A stretch of DNA of 6,239 nt, taken from the NCBI GenBank assembly GCA_021774955.1, contig JAJFIN010000035.1:1-6239 (forward strand), given 5' to 3'. The notes under the pieces were generated by a model. That model was not told the DNA's origin and made no database searches. It saw nothing but the letters and a program-made list of their open reading frames with translations. Of this stretch, positions 1 to 6,211 are shown one piece after another; positions within the stretch are counted from its first letter, which is position 1, and each line of letters begins with the position of its first letter. The translations under genes were made by a program, and so were the position numbers. This stretch comes from Alphaproteobacteria bacterium (GTDB taxonomy: Bacteria; Pseudomonadota; Alphaproteobacteria; M2410).

Positions 1-499
1 TGATCACATCCGCCGCGACAATGTTGTAAAGGCCAGACGCGGATTCACCAAGATGCACGCGCGCTGTTTCGTAATTGGATTTTTCGATGGCATTCAATGC
101 CAAGACCATGCGCGCTAAACGATTAGTCGGTCGTGTGACGACAAGGGTCTCGGCAAGTTTGAGTGCCTCTTGGTAATTGCCCGCAGAAACCTCTAGCAGA
201 AATGCGCGCTCCAAAATGATGTTGTTGTTGGGTTCTGATTCAAGCGCTCTCTTGTAATATATTGCCGCCGCCCCGGAATCGCGTTCGATGGCGGCTTGAC
301 GCCCGGCAAGATAACTTCCGAACAATGTTTTGGCTTCGCTGTCATCAACCTGCGTTTTCGGAAAGAGGCGTCCGTAATCATCGCTTCTGCCCGACGCACA
401 TGCACTCAAGAGCATCGCGACGGAAACCAGCATGATGAGTGGCTTCACGCCTGCTAGAGCCCGTGTGCTTCGTTCATTTCTGTTTTTCAAAATTTGCAT
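1..499 (-). CDS. TPR-repeat lipoprotein, partial (3' end beyond window)
   Basis: The minus-strand frame from ATG at 499 stays open to the left edge, giving 166 residues without a stop. The N-terminus is a lipoprotein signal: basic residues in the first 19 positions, a hydrophobic stretch around 21-31, then the lipobox LSAC with Cys34 as the predicted lipidated residue, so the protein should be membrane-anchored and face the periplasm. Residues about 57-158 read as roughly three tetratricopeptide units, with signatures such as AAAIYYKRALESEP and NYQEALKLAETLV. TPR units are protein-protein scaffolds; the partner is not evident. ATG499 is the first possible start, because an in-frame TGA lies ten codons upstream; Met23 would leave the signal without a charged N-region. 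The gene lies 64 bp after the ETF-QO gene on the same strand and may be co-transcribed. Similar TPR proteins are common in alphaproteobacteria, as I remember them. Exact function unknown. Confidence 0.85.
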   Translation of the reverse strand, partial: MQILKNRNERSTRALAGVKPLIMLVSVAMLLSACASGRSDDYGRLFPKTQVDDSEAKTLFGSYLAGRQAAIERDSGAAAIYYKRALESEPNNNIILERAFLLEVSAGNYQEALKLAETLVVTRPTNRLARMVLALNAIEKSNYETARVHLGESASGLYNIVAADVI

Positions 500-507
500 C
501 TTCCAAC

Positions 508-527
508 TTGCTCGAGCTTTCGAGCGA
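508..527 (-). other. Stem-loop in the leader of the TPR lipoprotein gene
   Basis: The 6-bp inverted repeat GCTCGA (510-515) and TCGAGC (520-525) encloses a 4-nt loop. One wobble pair and one A-T pair can extend it to 508-527. In the minus-strand transcript the hairpin ends about nine bases before ATG499, beside the only Shine-Dalgarno-like bases (GGAAG, directly against the ATG). No U-run follows it, so it is a poor candidate for an intrinsic terminator of the ETF-QO transcript. It could modulate translation of the lipoprotein or be chance. Confidence 0.35.
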
Positions 528-563
528 ACTCACGATTTGAAATACACATTACCGAAGGCATCA

Positions 564-2237
564 TTACATATTGGGGTAGTTTGGACCGCCCCCCCCTTCC
601 GGCACAACCCAATTAATGTTCTGACTTGGGTCCTTAATATCACAGGTTTTGCAATGGACACAATTTTGCGCATTGATCTGAAACCGTGGATTTGAGCCAT
701 CGTCATCAGCCAAAACCTCATAAACACCCGCTGGACAGAAGCGTTGAGCAGGCTCTGCCCAGGTCGGTAAATTTACCGCGATTGGTATTGAGGGATCCTT
801 AAGAGTGAGGTGAACTGGCTGGTCTTCCTCATGATTAGTGTTCGAAATAAAGACTGAAGACGGCTTGTCAAAGCTGATCACGCCATCTGGTTTGGGATAA
901 TCGATCACATTTGCCGAGGCGGCGTTCTCGAGCGCAGCAAAATCAGGCTTGCCGTGTTTCAGCGTACCAAAAAACGAGAAACCAAAAAGTTGGTTGGTCC
1001 ACATATCGAAACCACCAAACATGGTTCCGACAATGGTTCCAAATTTTGTCAAGAACGGCTTGACGTTCCGTACACGTTTTATGTCTTTGTGAATCTCACT
1101 TGTTTGATAGGCTTCAGTGTAAGCGGTCAGTTCATCAAATTGACGCCCCGCTGTTACTGCCCCAACCGCGGCATCGGCTGCCAACATGCCAGACTCCATA
1201 GCATTGTGAGAGCCCTTAATGCGGGGAACGTTCATAAAGCCTGCTGAGCATCCAATGAGCGCACCGCCGGGAAAAGTCAGTTTGGGAACCGATTGCAATC
1301 CACCCTCAGTAATGGCGCGCGCACCGTAAGATACCCGTTTACCGCCTTCAAACGTGGGACGGATCAAAGGATGCTGTTTGTACCTTTGGAATTCATCGAA
1401 CGGTGAAAGATAGGGGTTTTTGTAATTCAGGTGCACAACAAAACCGACCGACACCATGTTGTCGCCGAAATGATAAAGGAACGAGCCACCGCCGGTGGTA
1501 TTATCGAGTGGCCATCCGAGCGTATGCATGACCATGCCGGGCTTGTGTTTTTCCGGGGCGATCTGCCACAGCTCTTTGATACCGATGCCGTATTTCTGTG
1601 GTTCGCAATCGCGCTCGAGTTCGAATTTCGCAATCAATTGCTTGGCCAATGACCCCCGCGCGCCTTCGGCGATCAGAGTGTATTTGCCATGAAGCTCCAT
1701 GCCCGGTGTGTACGTGTCTTTATGTTCACCCTCCCGGCCGATACCAAAATCGCCGGTGGCCACGCCTTTGACAGAGCCGTCGTCGTTATAGATCACTTCG
1801 GAAATGGCAAAGCCGGGATAAATTTCGACGCCCAAAGCCTCTGCCTGTTCGGCCAGCCAGCGGCAGACATTTCCCAGCGAGGCAATGTAATTGCCGTGAT
1901 TGCTCATCAGTGGAGGAAACATGAAATTAGGCAGGCGCAGTTTGCTCGAGGCACTGAGCGCATAAAAGCGATCATCGGTTACCGGCGTTTCGAGCGGACA
2001 GCCCTTTTCCTGCCAATCGGGAAACAGGTCATTGATGGCGATGGGATCGATAACGGCGCCGGAAAGAATGTGAGCGCCAACTTCCGATCCCTTTTCCAGC
2101 ACACATACTGAAATATCAGCGCCTTTTTCTGCCGCTTGCTGTTTGATGCGAATGGCTGCTGACAGGCCCGCAGGTCCGGCGCCGACGATCACAACATCAT
2201 ATTCCATGGATTCACGTTCGACAGCGGGCTCAGACAT
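564..2237 (-). CDS. Electron transfer flavoprotein-ubiquinone oxidoreductase (ETF-QO)
   Basis: A 557-residue protein, the usual size for bacterial ETF-QO. It takes electrons from reduced electron transfer flavoprotein through FAD and a [4Fe-4S] cluster and passes them to ubiquinone at the cytoplasmic membrane, linking fatty-acid, amino-acid and choline-type dehydrogenases to respiration. The FAD dinucleotide-binding motif GAGPAG is at 19-24, with acidic Glu48 at the end of the second strand. GAHILSGAVIDP at 54-65, AEGARGS at 190-196 and the GCSAGFMNVPRIKGSH stretch from 329 are family blocks. The C-terminal cluster ligands are Cys501, Cys526, Cys529 and Cys532, with the 25-3-3 spacing of the family; the tail ends in GGGGPNYPNM. 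I chose ATG 2237 over an in-frame ATG at 2255 because AAGGAG lies six bases before it, within the codons of the longer form. It is transcribed divergently from the glycosylase gene and leads toward the TPR lipoprotein. The ETF subunit genes are not in the window. Confidence 0.97.
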   Translation of the reverse strand: MSEPAVERESMEYDVVIVGAGPAGLSAAIRIKQQAAEKGADISVCVLEKGSEVGAHILSGAVIDPIAINDLFPDWQEKGCPLETPVTDDRFYALSASSKLRLPNFMFPPLMSNHGNYIASLGNVCRWLAEQAEALGVEIYPGFAISEVIYNDDGSVKGVATGDFGIGREGEHKDTYTPGMELHGKYTLIAEGARGSLAKQLIAKFELERDCEPQKYGIGIKELWQIAPEKHKPGMVMHTLGWPLDNTTGGGSFLYHFGDNMVSVGFVVHLNYKNPYLSPFDEFQRYKQHPLIRPTFEGGKRVSYGARAITEGGLQSVPKLTFPGGALIGCSAGFMNVPRIKGSHNAMESGMLAADAAVGAVTAGRQFDELTAYTEAYQTSEIHKDIKRVRNVKPFLTKFGTIVGTMFGGFDMWTNQLFGFSFFGTLKHGKPDFAALENAASANVIDYPKPDGVISFDKPSSVFISNTNHEEDQPVHLTLKDPSIPIAVNLPTWAEPAQRFCPAGVYEVLADDDGSNPRFQINAQNCVHCKTCDIKDPSQNINWVVPEGGGGPNYPNM

Positions 2238-2243
2238 AAACTT

Positions 2244-2249
2244 CTCCTT
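2244..2249 (-). promoter_or_regulatory. Ribosome binding site of the ETF-QO gene
   Basis: AAGGAG on the minus strand, six bases upstream of ATG 2237. It decides the start: the longer reading frame begins at ATG 2255 and would place this strong Shine-Dalgarno inside the coding region. Confidence 0.8.
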
Positions 2250-2368
2250 GATCATTTCCAGCCTTGCCCCGCATAGAAACGAGTGGCTGATTTTGTTTTT
2301 TAGTGGCCCTTGAAGGCCGTCCTTGCGTATGCTGTTGGCAGAACCAGCCGGGCTGAGGAACGCCTTAG

Positions 2369-2397
2369 TTTATGCGCAGAGACGCCCGGAAGGTCAA
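2369..2397 (-). promoter_or_regulatory. Candidate sigma70-type promoter for the ETF-QO gene
   Basis: On the minus strand, TTGACC (2397-2392, five of six matches to the -35 consensus) is followed by a 17-base spacer and CATAAA (2374-2369, four of six matches to the -10 consensus). Transcription would start near 2362 and leave a leader of about 125 bases before ATG 2237. The call is by eye from consensus. Confidence 0.45.
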
Positions 2398-2413
2398 CGA
2401 CAATCGGCGTGCT

Positions 2414-2442
2414 TTGGCAGCGTATTCTGGCTTAGATTTGAT
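2414..2442 (+). promoter_or_regulatory. Candidate sigma70-type promoter for the glycosylase gene
   Basis: TTGGCA (2414-2419, five of six matches at -35) is followed by a 17-base spacer and TTTGAT (2437-2442, four of six at -10). Transcription would start near 2449, about 45 bases before the TTG start codon. The -35 box lies only 16 bases from that of the opposing ETF-QO promoter, so the two would be bound back to back. Confidence 0.4.
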
Positions 2443-2480
2443 ACCGGATTTGGCACTCTAAGCATTTGGTTTGATTGAGA

Positions 2481-2487
2481 AAAGGGA
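2481..2487 (+). promoter_or_regulatory. Ribosome binding site supporting the TTG start at 2494
   Basis: AAAGGGA lies six bases upstream of TTG 2494. There is no in-frame ATG close by that would keep the conserved N-terminal segment, so this site is the main support for the non-ATG start. Confidence 0.55.
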
Positions 2488-2493
2488 TCATCA

Positions 2494-3336
2494 TTGTCTG
2501 GGCGATCAATTGAATATGAAGATGCCCTAGCGCTGTTGGATTGGTATGTCACCGCCGGCGCCGATGAGGCCATTCAAGACGAGCCTCAAGATCGTTATGT
2601 CGAGCCCAACAAATTGGCCGCTTCAAAGCCTGGCACCAAACAGGCGACGCCGACGCCTTCTCATCAACCGCGCCAAACGCGTGCCGGGTCAGCGCAGACC
2701 ATTCCTGCTGGTGATGAGGCTATAAAAAGCGCGCGCCAGATTGCCGGCGAATGCACAAGCCTTGATGAACTTCGAGCGGCCATGGAAGCTTTTGAATCAT
2801 GCAGCTTAGCCAATACGGCCCATTCCACTGTATTTTCTGACGGACATCCCTCGGCTTCCGTGATGCTGATCGGTGAAGCCCCCGGCCGCGATGAAGACCG
2901 GGCCGGCTTGCCGTTTGTTGGCCGCGCCGGACAATTGCTCGACCGGATGTTGGCGGCCATTGATCTGTCGCGGAAAAATGAGGGCGCATCGGGTGCCTAT
3001 ATCGCCAATGTGGTTCCCTGGCGGCCCCCAGGAAATCGCAATCCGACGACCGAAGAAGTTGCTACTTGCATGCCGTTTATCGAACGCCATATCGCGCTCG
3101 CCCAACCTAAAGTGATCGTCGCGCTTGGTGGTATCTCGGCAAAAAACCTGTTGGACACACCGACAGGCATCACAAAACTGCGCGGTAAATGGGCGATCTA
3201 CGAGAGCGGTGACAGAAAGATCCCGATCCTCCCGATGTTTCATCCGGCCTATCTACTTCGCACACCAGCGCACAAACGTTACGCCTGGAAAGACCTATTG
3301 GCGTTGCAAGACAGATTGAACGAGAGCGAAGAATAG
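2494..3336 (+). CDS. Uracil-DNA glycosylase, family 4 type (DNA repair)
   Basis: A 280-residue protein that should remove uracil from DNA by cleaving the N-glycosidic bond, the first step of base excision repair in the cytoplasm. Motif A is GEAPG at 127-131, within the family block that continues to GRAGQLLD at 143-150. NVVPWRPPGNR spans 172-182, and motif B is HPAYLLR at 250-256. Residues 1-30 hold a small helical segment with LLDWYVTAGADEAI; residues about 40-75 are a Pro/Ala/Thr-rich flexible linker before the catalytic domain. Family 4 enzymes classically hold a [4Fe-4S] cluster on four cysteines. Here only Cys103 and Cys192 sit at those places; Phe100 and Trp176 occupy the other two, and the only other cysteine is Cys87. 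I recall this Trp form as common in alphaproteobacteria, so it is probably an active lineage variant. TTG is the start, preceded by AAAGGGA. The next gene follows after 33 bp, likely in the same operon. Confidence 0.92.
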   Translation: MSGRSIEYEDALALLDWYVTAGADEAIQDEPQDRYVEPNKLAASKPGTKQATPTPSHQPRQTRAGSAQTIPAGDEAIKSARQIAGECTSLDELRAAMEAFESCSLANTAHSTVFSDGHPSASVMLIGEAPGRDEDRAGLPFVGRAGQLLDRMLAAIDLSRKNEGASGAYIANVVPWRPPGNRNPTTEEVATCMPFIERHIALAQPKVIVALGGISAKNLLDTPTGITKLRGKWAIYESGDRKIPILPMFHPAYLLRTPAHKRYAWKDLLALQDRLNESEE

Positions 3337-3369
3337 CGCGTCCCTCAGACCTTCGAGAGGATTTACCCC

Positions 3370-4257
3370 ATGCATATTGGAATGACGCTGCCGACCATGG
3401 TGCCGGCCGAACACTATGATCGGTCAACCTTGGTCGATTGGTGTCGGGCAATAGATAACGGTCCGTTCTACTCACTGTCGTGCGGTGAACGAATCACCTA
3501 CCACAATCAAGAAATGCTCGTGACATTGTCTGCTGCTGCAGCCTTAACCGAACGCGTACGGATCTTTGCAACTCTATTTGTTTTGCCACTCCACGGAACC
3601 GCAATGGTGGCCAAGCAAATGGCGACGCTTGATGTTGTGAGCAATGGTCGTCTTACGGTGGGGGTTGGTGTCGGCGGCCGTGAGCACGACTTTAAAGCGG
3701 CTGAACGCAGTTTTGAGAAACGTCATGCGCGTATGGACCAACAGGTTGCGGACATTCGCGCCATCTGGTCGGGCAGCCCGGCCTTTGATGGCGCTGATCC
3801 TGTGGGGCCGCCGCCCGTTCAACAAGGTGGCCCGCCCATCTTGGCGGGCGTGATGGGCGCCAAGCCTCTCGCCCGCGTGGCAAAATGGGCTGACGGCATG
3901 TGCGGCCAAAGTATGGATTGCAATTTCGAAGGCTTCGCCGACATGGTGAACCTGGTACACCAAGCGTGGAGCGATGCCGGCCGCAGTGAAGGGCCTTACA
4001 TCTCGTCGTGCTTCTGGTATGGGCTCGGTTCGAATGCCAAAGAGCGCTTGCACGCCTATACGCTCAAATATGCAGAAATCTTCGGACCTGAGATCGCCCA
4101 GTTTATGGCCGATGCTCAAACTGTCGACAACGAGGGTGCGATGCTCGAAGCGCTGAATGCGCTCGAAGAAGCAGGCTGCGATGAAGTGGTGTTGGTGCCG
4201 ACGTCTTCAGAAATGTCGGAACTCGACCGAACGATTGAGGCATTGGCGAAGCGGTGA
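3370..4257 (+). CDS. Luciferase-like monooxygenase (LLM) class flavin/F420 oxidoreductase
   Basis: A 295-residue protein of the bacterial-luciferase-like TIM-barrel superfamily, whose members use FMN or coenzyme F420 for oxidation or reduction of small organic compounds. The superfamily core is clear: MHIGMTLP at the first strand, ALTERVRIFATLFVLPLHG at 58-76, then AKQMATLDVVSNGRLTVGVG from 81, which carries the LD-x-x-S-x-GR signature. GPPILAGVMGAKPLARVAKW at 154-173 is the usual second cofactor-side block, and AGCDEVVLVP at 268-277 is the last barrel strand. The substrate cannot be read from the sequence, nor can FMN be told from F420. ATG 3370 has AGAGGA about eight bases upstream. It lies 33 bp after the glycosylase stop with no terminator between, so co-transcription is likely, although no functional link between the two is known to me. 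Confidence 0.9.
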   Translation: MHIGMTLPTMVPAEHYDRSTLVDWCRAIDNGPFYSLSCGERITYHNQEMLVTLSAAAALTERVRIFATLFVLPLHGTAMVAKQMATLDVVSNGRLTVGVGVGGREHDFKAAERSFEKRHARMDQQVADIRAIWSGSPAFDGADPVGPPPVQQGGPPILAGVMGAKPLARVAKWADGMCGQSMDCNFEGFADMVNLVHQAWSDAGRSEGPYISSCFWYGLGSNAKERLHAYTLKYAEIFGPEIAQFMADAQTVDNEGAMLEALNALEEAGCDEVVLVPTSSEMSELDRTIEALAKR

Positions 4258-4599
4258 CCATTTATTCCTAAACTTTCCCTAGAAAATGCGCACGCATTTG
4301 TTTGGGGTCTACTCGCGGTTCGTTTGAGTACAGAGGTTTTGGATTGCTTCGACCCCTGACACCACGGTGCTAAAGCTTCTCGCGTGATACTCTGCGGCAC
4401 CGCCATTGGACCCACAAAAGGCATTTGGGCCAAGTCGAGGGAAGTCTAACAGCAGGTAGAGATTCCTCCCCTATCCGCCTCGTGACTTGGACCACTTCAT
4501 GTTACCTGCGATCATGTTGTTGATATGTGAGATCATTGTCGACCCGCGCCCTCCAGAGCACACTAAACCTTCGCTCACCCATTAGAGTGCGAGGTAACA
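4258..4599. other. Gene-free stretch of 342 bp
   Basis: No convincing coding region is present on either strand. Open frames here are antisense extensions of the oxidoreductase gene or short frames without a ribosome binding site. It holds a weak hairpin at 4284-4299 and a 6-bp inverted repeat with a 26-base loop at 4365-4402. It should carry the promoter of the DUF4386 gene, but I find no good -35/-10 pair; the best hexamers are weak. No tRNA or known small RNA is recognisable. Confidence 0.6.
4284..4303 (+). terminator. Weak terminator-like hairpin after the oxidoreductase gene
   Basis: AAATGC (4284-4289) and GCATTT (4294-4299) form a 6-bp stem around the loop GCAC, followed by GTTT and then G-rich sequence. 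It lies 26 bases after the oxidoreductase stop, where a terminator would be expected, but the stem is short and AT-containing and the T-run is poor. Confidence 0.3.
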
Positions 4600-5334
4600 A
4601 TGAACACCGCAGCGCAACAAACATCCCCTATTCCGCCAGCCAGACTGGCTGGTTTGCTGTACTTGATCACCATCGCTGCAGCTTCTATCCAATTCTTCAT
4701 CCGCACCCACTTGATCGTGCGCGGCGATGCTGCAGCGACGGCGGAAAAAATCCTTTCGTCGGAGACACTCTATCGTCTCGGCATCGGCACCGAGATGATC
4801 GCGCTGGTAAGCGGCTTGGCTGTTGGCGTGGTCTTGTATGAACTGCTCAAACCCGTCAATCAAAGTTTGGCCCTACTGGCCGCGTTCTTCAAGCTTGCCG
4901 ATGTGGCCTCTCACGGGGCTGACATCGTCAACTATATTGCCCCATTGGTTTTCTTGAAGAACCACGCGAACGTAGCCGGGTTGGAGCCCGAACAATTGCA
5001 AGCTCTCGCGCTGATATTCACGACAATCTACGAAGCCGGTTTTGACATCCCCATGGTGTTCCATGGCATGCATTTGTTTGTGGTCGGATATCTTCTGTTC
5101 AAATCTACATTCTTCCCGCGTGTTCTGGGGGGGCTTCTGGCGGTGGCAGGATTGTTTTACCCGCTCGGTATTATCGCAAACTTTCTGATACCTGGATTTT
5201 ACCCGTATCTTTTCCCCATTTTCCTCGTTCCGGCTTTCATCGTGCTCTTGTCATTCACCTTATGGCTCACCACGTTTGGCGTGAACGTCGGGAAATGGCA
5301 GGCGCAAGTCGACAGGATGTGGGTGCGGCGATAG
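4600..5334 (+). CDS. DUF4386-type integral membrane protein, function unknown
   Basis: A 244-residue hydrophobic protein resembling the DUF4386 family: an ARLAGLLYLI start at 14-23, a RGDAAATAEKIL segment at 41-52 after the first helix, and LLKPVNQSLALLAAFFKL around 82-99. Predicted membrane helices lie at about 15-35, 62-82, 88-118 (possibly broken by the polar residues around 101-109), 136-168 (one or two helices), 174-197 and 201-228, so six or seven in all. No catalytic motif is visible and the family has no established activity that I know of. ATG 4600 has GAGG five bases upstream. A GC-rich palindrome lies in codons 12-18. The gene is convergent with the AraC-type regulator, three bases apart. 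The adjacency may hint at shared control, but a regulator converging on its target is not a usual layout. Confidence 0.8.
   Translation: MNTAAQQTSPIPPARLAGLLYLITIAAASIQFFIRTHLIVRGDAAATAEKILSSETLYRLGIGTEMIALVSGLAVGVVLYELLKPVNQSLALLAAFFKLADVASHGADIVNYIAPLVFLKNHANVAGLEPEQLQALALIFTTIYEAGFDIPMVFHGMHLFVVGYLLFKSTFFPRVLGGLLAVAGLFYPLGIIANFLIPGFYPYLFPIFLVPAFIVLLSFTLWLTTFGVNVGKWQAQVDRMWVRR
4636..4652. repeat. 17-bp near-perfect palindrome inside the DUF4386 gene
   Basis: CCAGCCAG (4636-4643) and CTGGCTGG (4645-4652) are perfect inverted arms of 8 bp around a single A. As RNA it would fold to a 7-bp GC-rich stem with a 3-base loop, starting 36 bases after the ATG. It could be a dimeric protein-binding site, an mRNA hairpin near the start, or simply the codons for the PPARLAG segment. 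Confidence 0.45.
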
Positions 5335-5337
5335 AAG

Positions 5338-6153
5338 TCAGGTCGATCCGGCAATAGCACCGCGAGGACTTTGTCCGGTCCAGCGTTTGAAGGCGCGTGA
5401 GAACGCACTCGGATCAGAAAAACCGACGAGGTAGGCAGTTTCGTTGACCGACACTTTTTTGCCGCTGAGGTAATGCAAGGCCATCTTATGGCGTAAGTCA
5501 TCGAGCAATTTTTCGTAGTTCACACCTTCGGCTTTGAGTTTGCGATAGAGCGTCTGGCGGCTCAGGCCCAACTTGCCGGCAATCAACTCCATGCTAGCCT
5601 CGCCGGTGTGCAAGACCGGTATTAAGAGGTTCTCGACTTGCCCTTTTATCGTCTTTGAGCTCTCCAGACTTTTCAGCAATGCGTCTGCACGCTCACTTAA
5701 TATGCCAAATACGTAGCGGTTTGGTTGCGGTATTTCGAATGAGAGGATGGCCTCGTCGATCAACAGTGCATTTTTGTCACTGCCGAAGACCACCGGTACT
5801 TTAAAGATCCGATCAAACTCCGCGCGGTATCCGGGATCTTCGTGGGTGAAATGAATCGCTTTGGCGAAGGATACATCGCCAACTTCGCGGGCATAGCCAC
5901 TGACCATGCGAGCAAAGGCGGATTCTGCGAGCTCGATATGATCGACATAGATATTGCTAGGGAGTTCCAACCAAACTTCTCCCTCTGTTTGGATAAGCTC
6001 GAACCAATCGGTTGACCCACCTTCATCTGAATCGATCATCAAACGGACATAGCGGTTCATCTGTGTGAACGCATCCATCGCCGTTTCGGCCGACTGGCCG
6101 ATAAGCCCAACAATCGATAATTCAGGCATGCTGAAGGCTTCACCAAACAGCAA
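5338..6153 (-). CDS. AraC-family transcriptional regulator (arabinose-binding-domain type), possibly N-terminally short
   Basis: A 271-residue DNA-binding regulator counted from TTG 6153. Residues about 1-150 match the latter part of the AraC-type ligand-sensing domain found in OruR/ArgR-like regulators, including HFTHEDPGYRAEF around 101-113, the VVFGSDKNALLID region (121-133) and the LSFEIPQPN region. The C-terminal DNA-binding domain has two helix-turn-helix units: about 186-208 (MELIAGKLGLSRQTLYRKLK) and about 235-257 (NETAYLVGFSDPSAFSRAFK), ending in WTGQSPR. Such regulators are usually around 330 residues, so some 60 N-terminal residues seem absent. The start is uncertain: TTG 6153 has no good ribosome binding site, ATG 6129 (Met9) is an alternative, and an in-frame TAA at 6169-6171 blocks any longer form. 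The ligand and targets cannot be told. Its stop is 3 bp from that of the DUF4386 gene. Confidence 0.85.
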   Translation of the reverse strand: MLFGEAFSMPELSIVGLIGQSAETAMDAFTQMNRYVRLMIDSDEGGSTDWFELIQTEGEVWLELPSNIYVDHIELAESAFARMVSGYAREVGDVSFAKAIHFTHEDPGYRAEFDRIFKVPVVFGSDKNALLIDEAILSFEIPQPNRYVFGILSERADALLKSLESSKTIKGQVENLLIPVLHTGEASMELIAGKLGLSRQTLYRKLKAEGVNYEKLLDDLRHKMALHYLSGKKVSVNETAYLVGFSDPSAFSRAFKRWTGQSPRGAIAGST

Positions 6154-6205
6154 AGCAAGGGATGGCTCTTAGCACAAATCTTTGCCGACAATCATCATCA
6201 CCAAG

Positions 6206-6211
6206 AATATA
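6206..6211 (-). promoter_or_regulatory. Candidate -10 element for the AraC-type regulator
   Basis: TATATT on the minus strand lies within an AT-rich stretch about 50 bases upstream of TTG 6153. No good -35 hexamer is seen at 16-18 bases; the sequence there is mostly a T-run. The high AT content of 6172-6239 against the rest of the window fits a promoter region. Confidence 0.3.

Noticed and set aside
1689..2111. A 140-residue plus-strand open frame opposite the ETF-QO gene.
   Set aside because: It lies wholly antisense to a strongly conserved gene, and its translation shows no domain.
2345..2355. Short palindrome CAGCCGGGCTG in the ETF-QO leader as an operator or terminator.
   Set aside because: The arms are only 5 bp around one base, with no T-run; chance is likely in sequence of this composition.
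2806..3243. A 145-residue minus-strand open frame opposite the glycosylase gene.
   Set aside because: It is a shadow of the conserved glycosylase frame, with biased composition and no recognisable motif.
3574..4119. A 181-residue minus-strand open frame opposite the oxidoreductase gene.
   Set aside because: The plus-strand frame carries clear superfamily motifs along its whole length; the antisense frame has none.
4365..4402. Inverted repeat CGGTGC/GCACCG as a possible regulatory stem or small RNA.
   Set aside because: The arms are only 6 bp and the loop is 26 bases, with no T-run and no second copy seen.
4258..4449. Read-through frame after the oxidoreductase stop, with one TGA in about 63 codons, and the antisense open frame 4116-4433, as a possible gene remnant.
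   Set aside because: Neither translation resembles a family I know, neither frame has a ribosome binding site, and frames of this length are expected by chance. The antisense frame extends into the oxidoreductase coding region.
4514..4585. A 23-codon open frame just upstream of the DUF4386 gene as a leader peptide.
   Set aside because: It has no Shine-Dalgarno, no run of regulatory codons and no attenuator-like stems.
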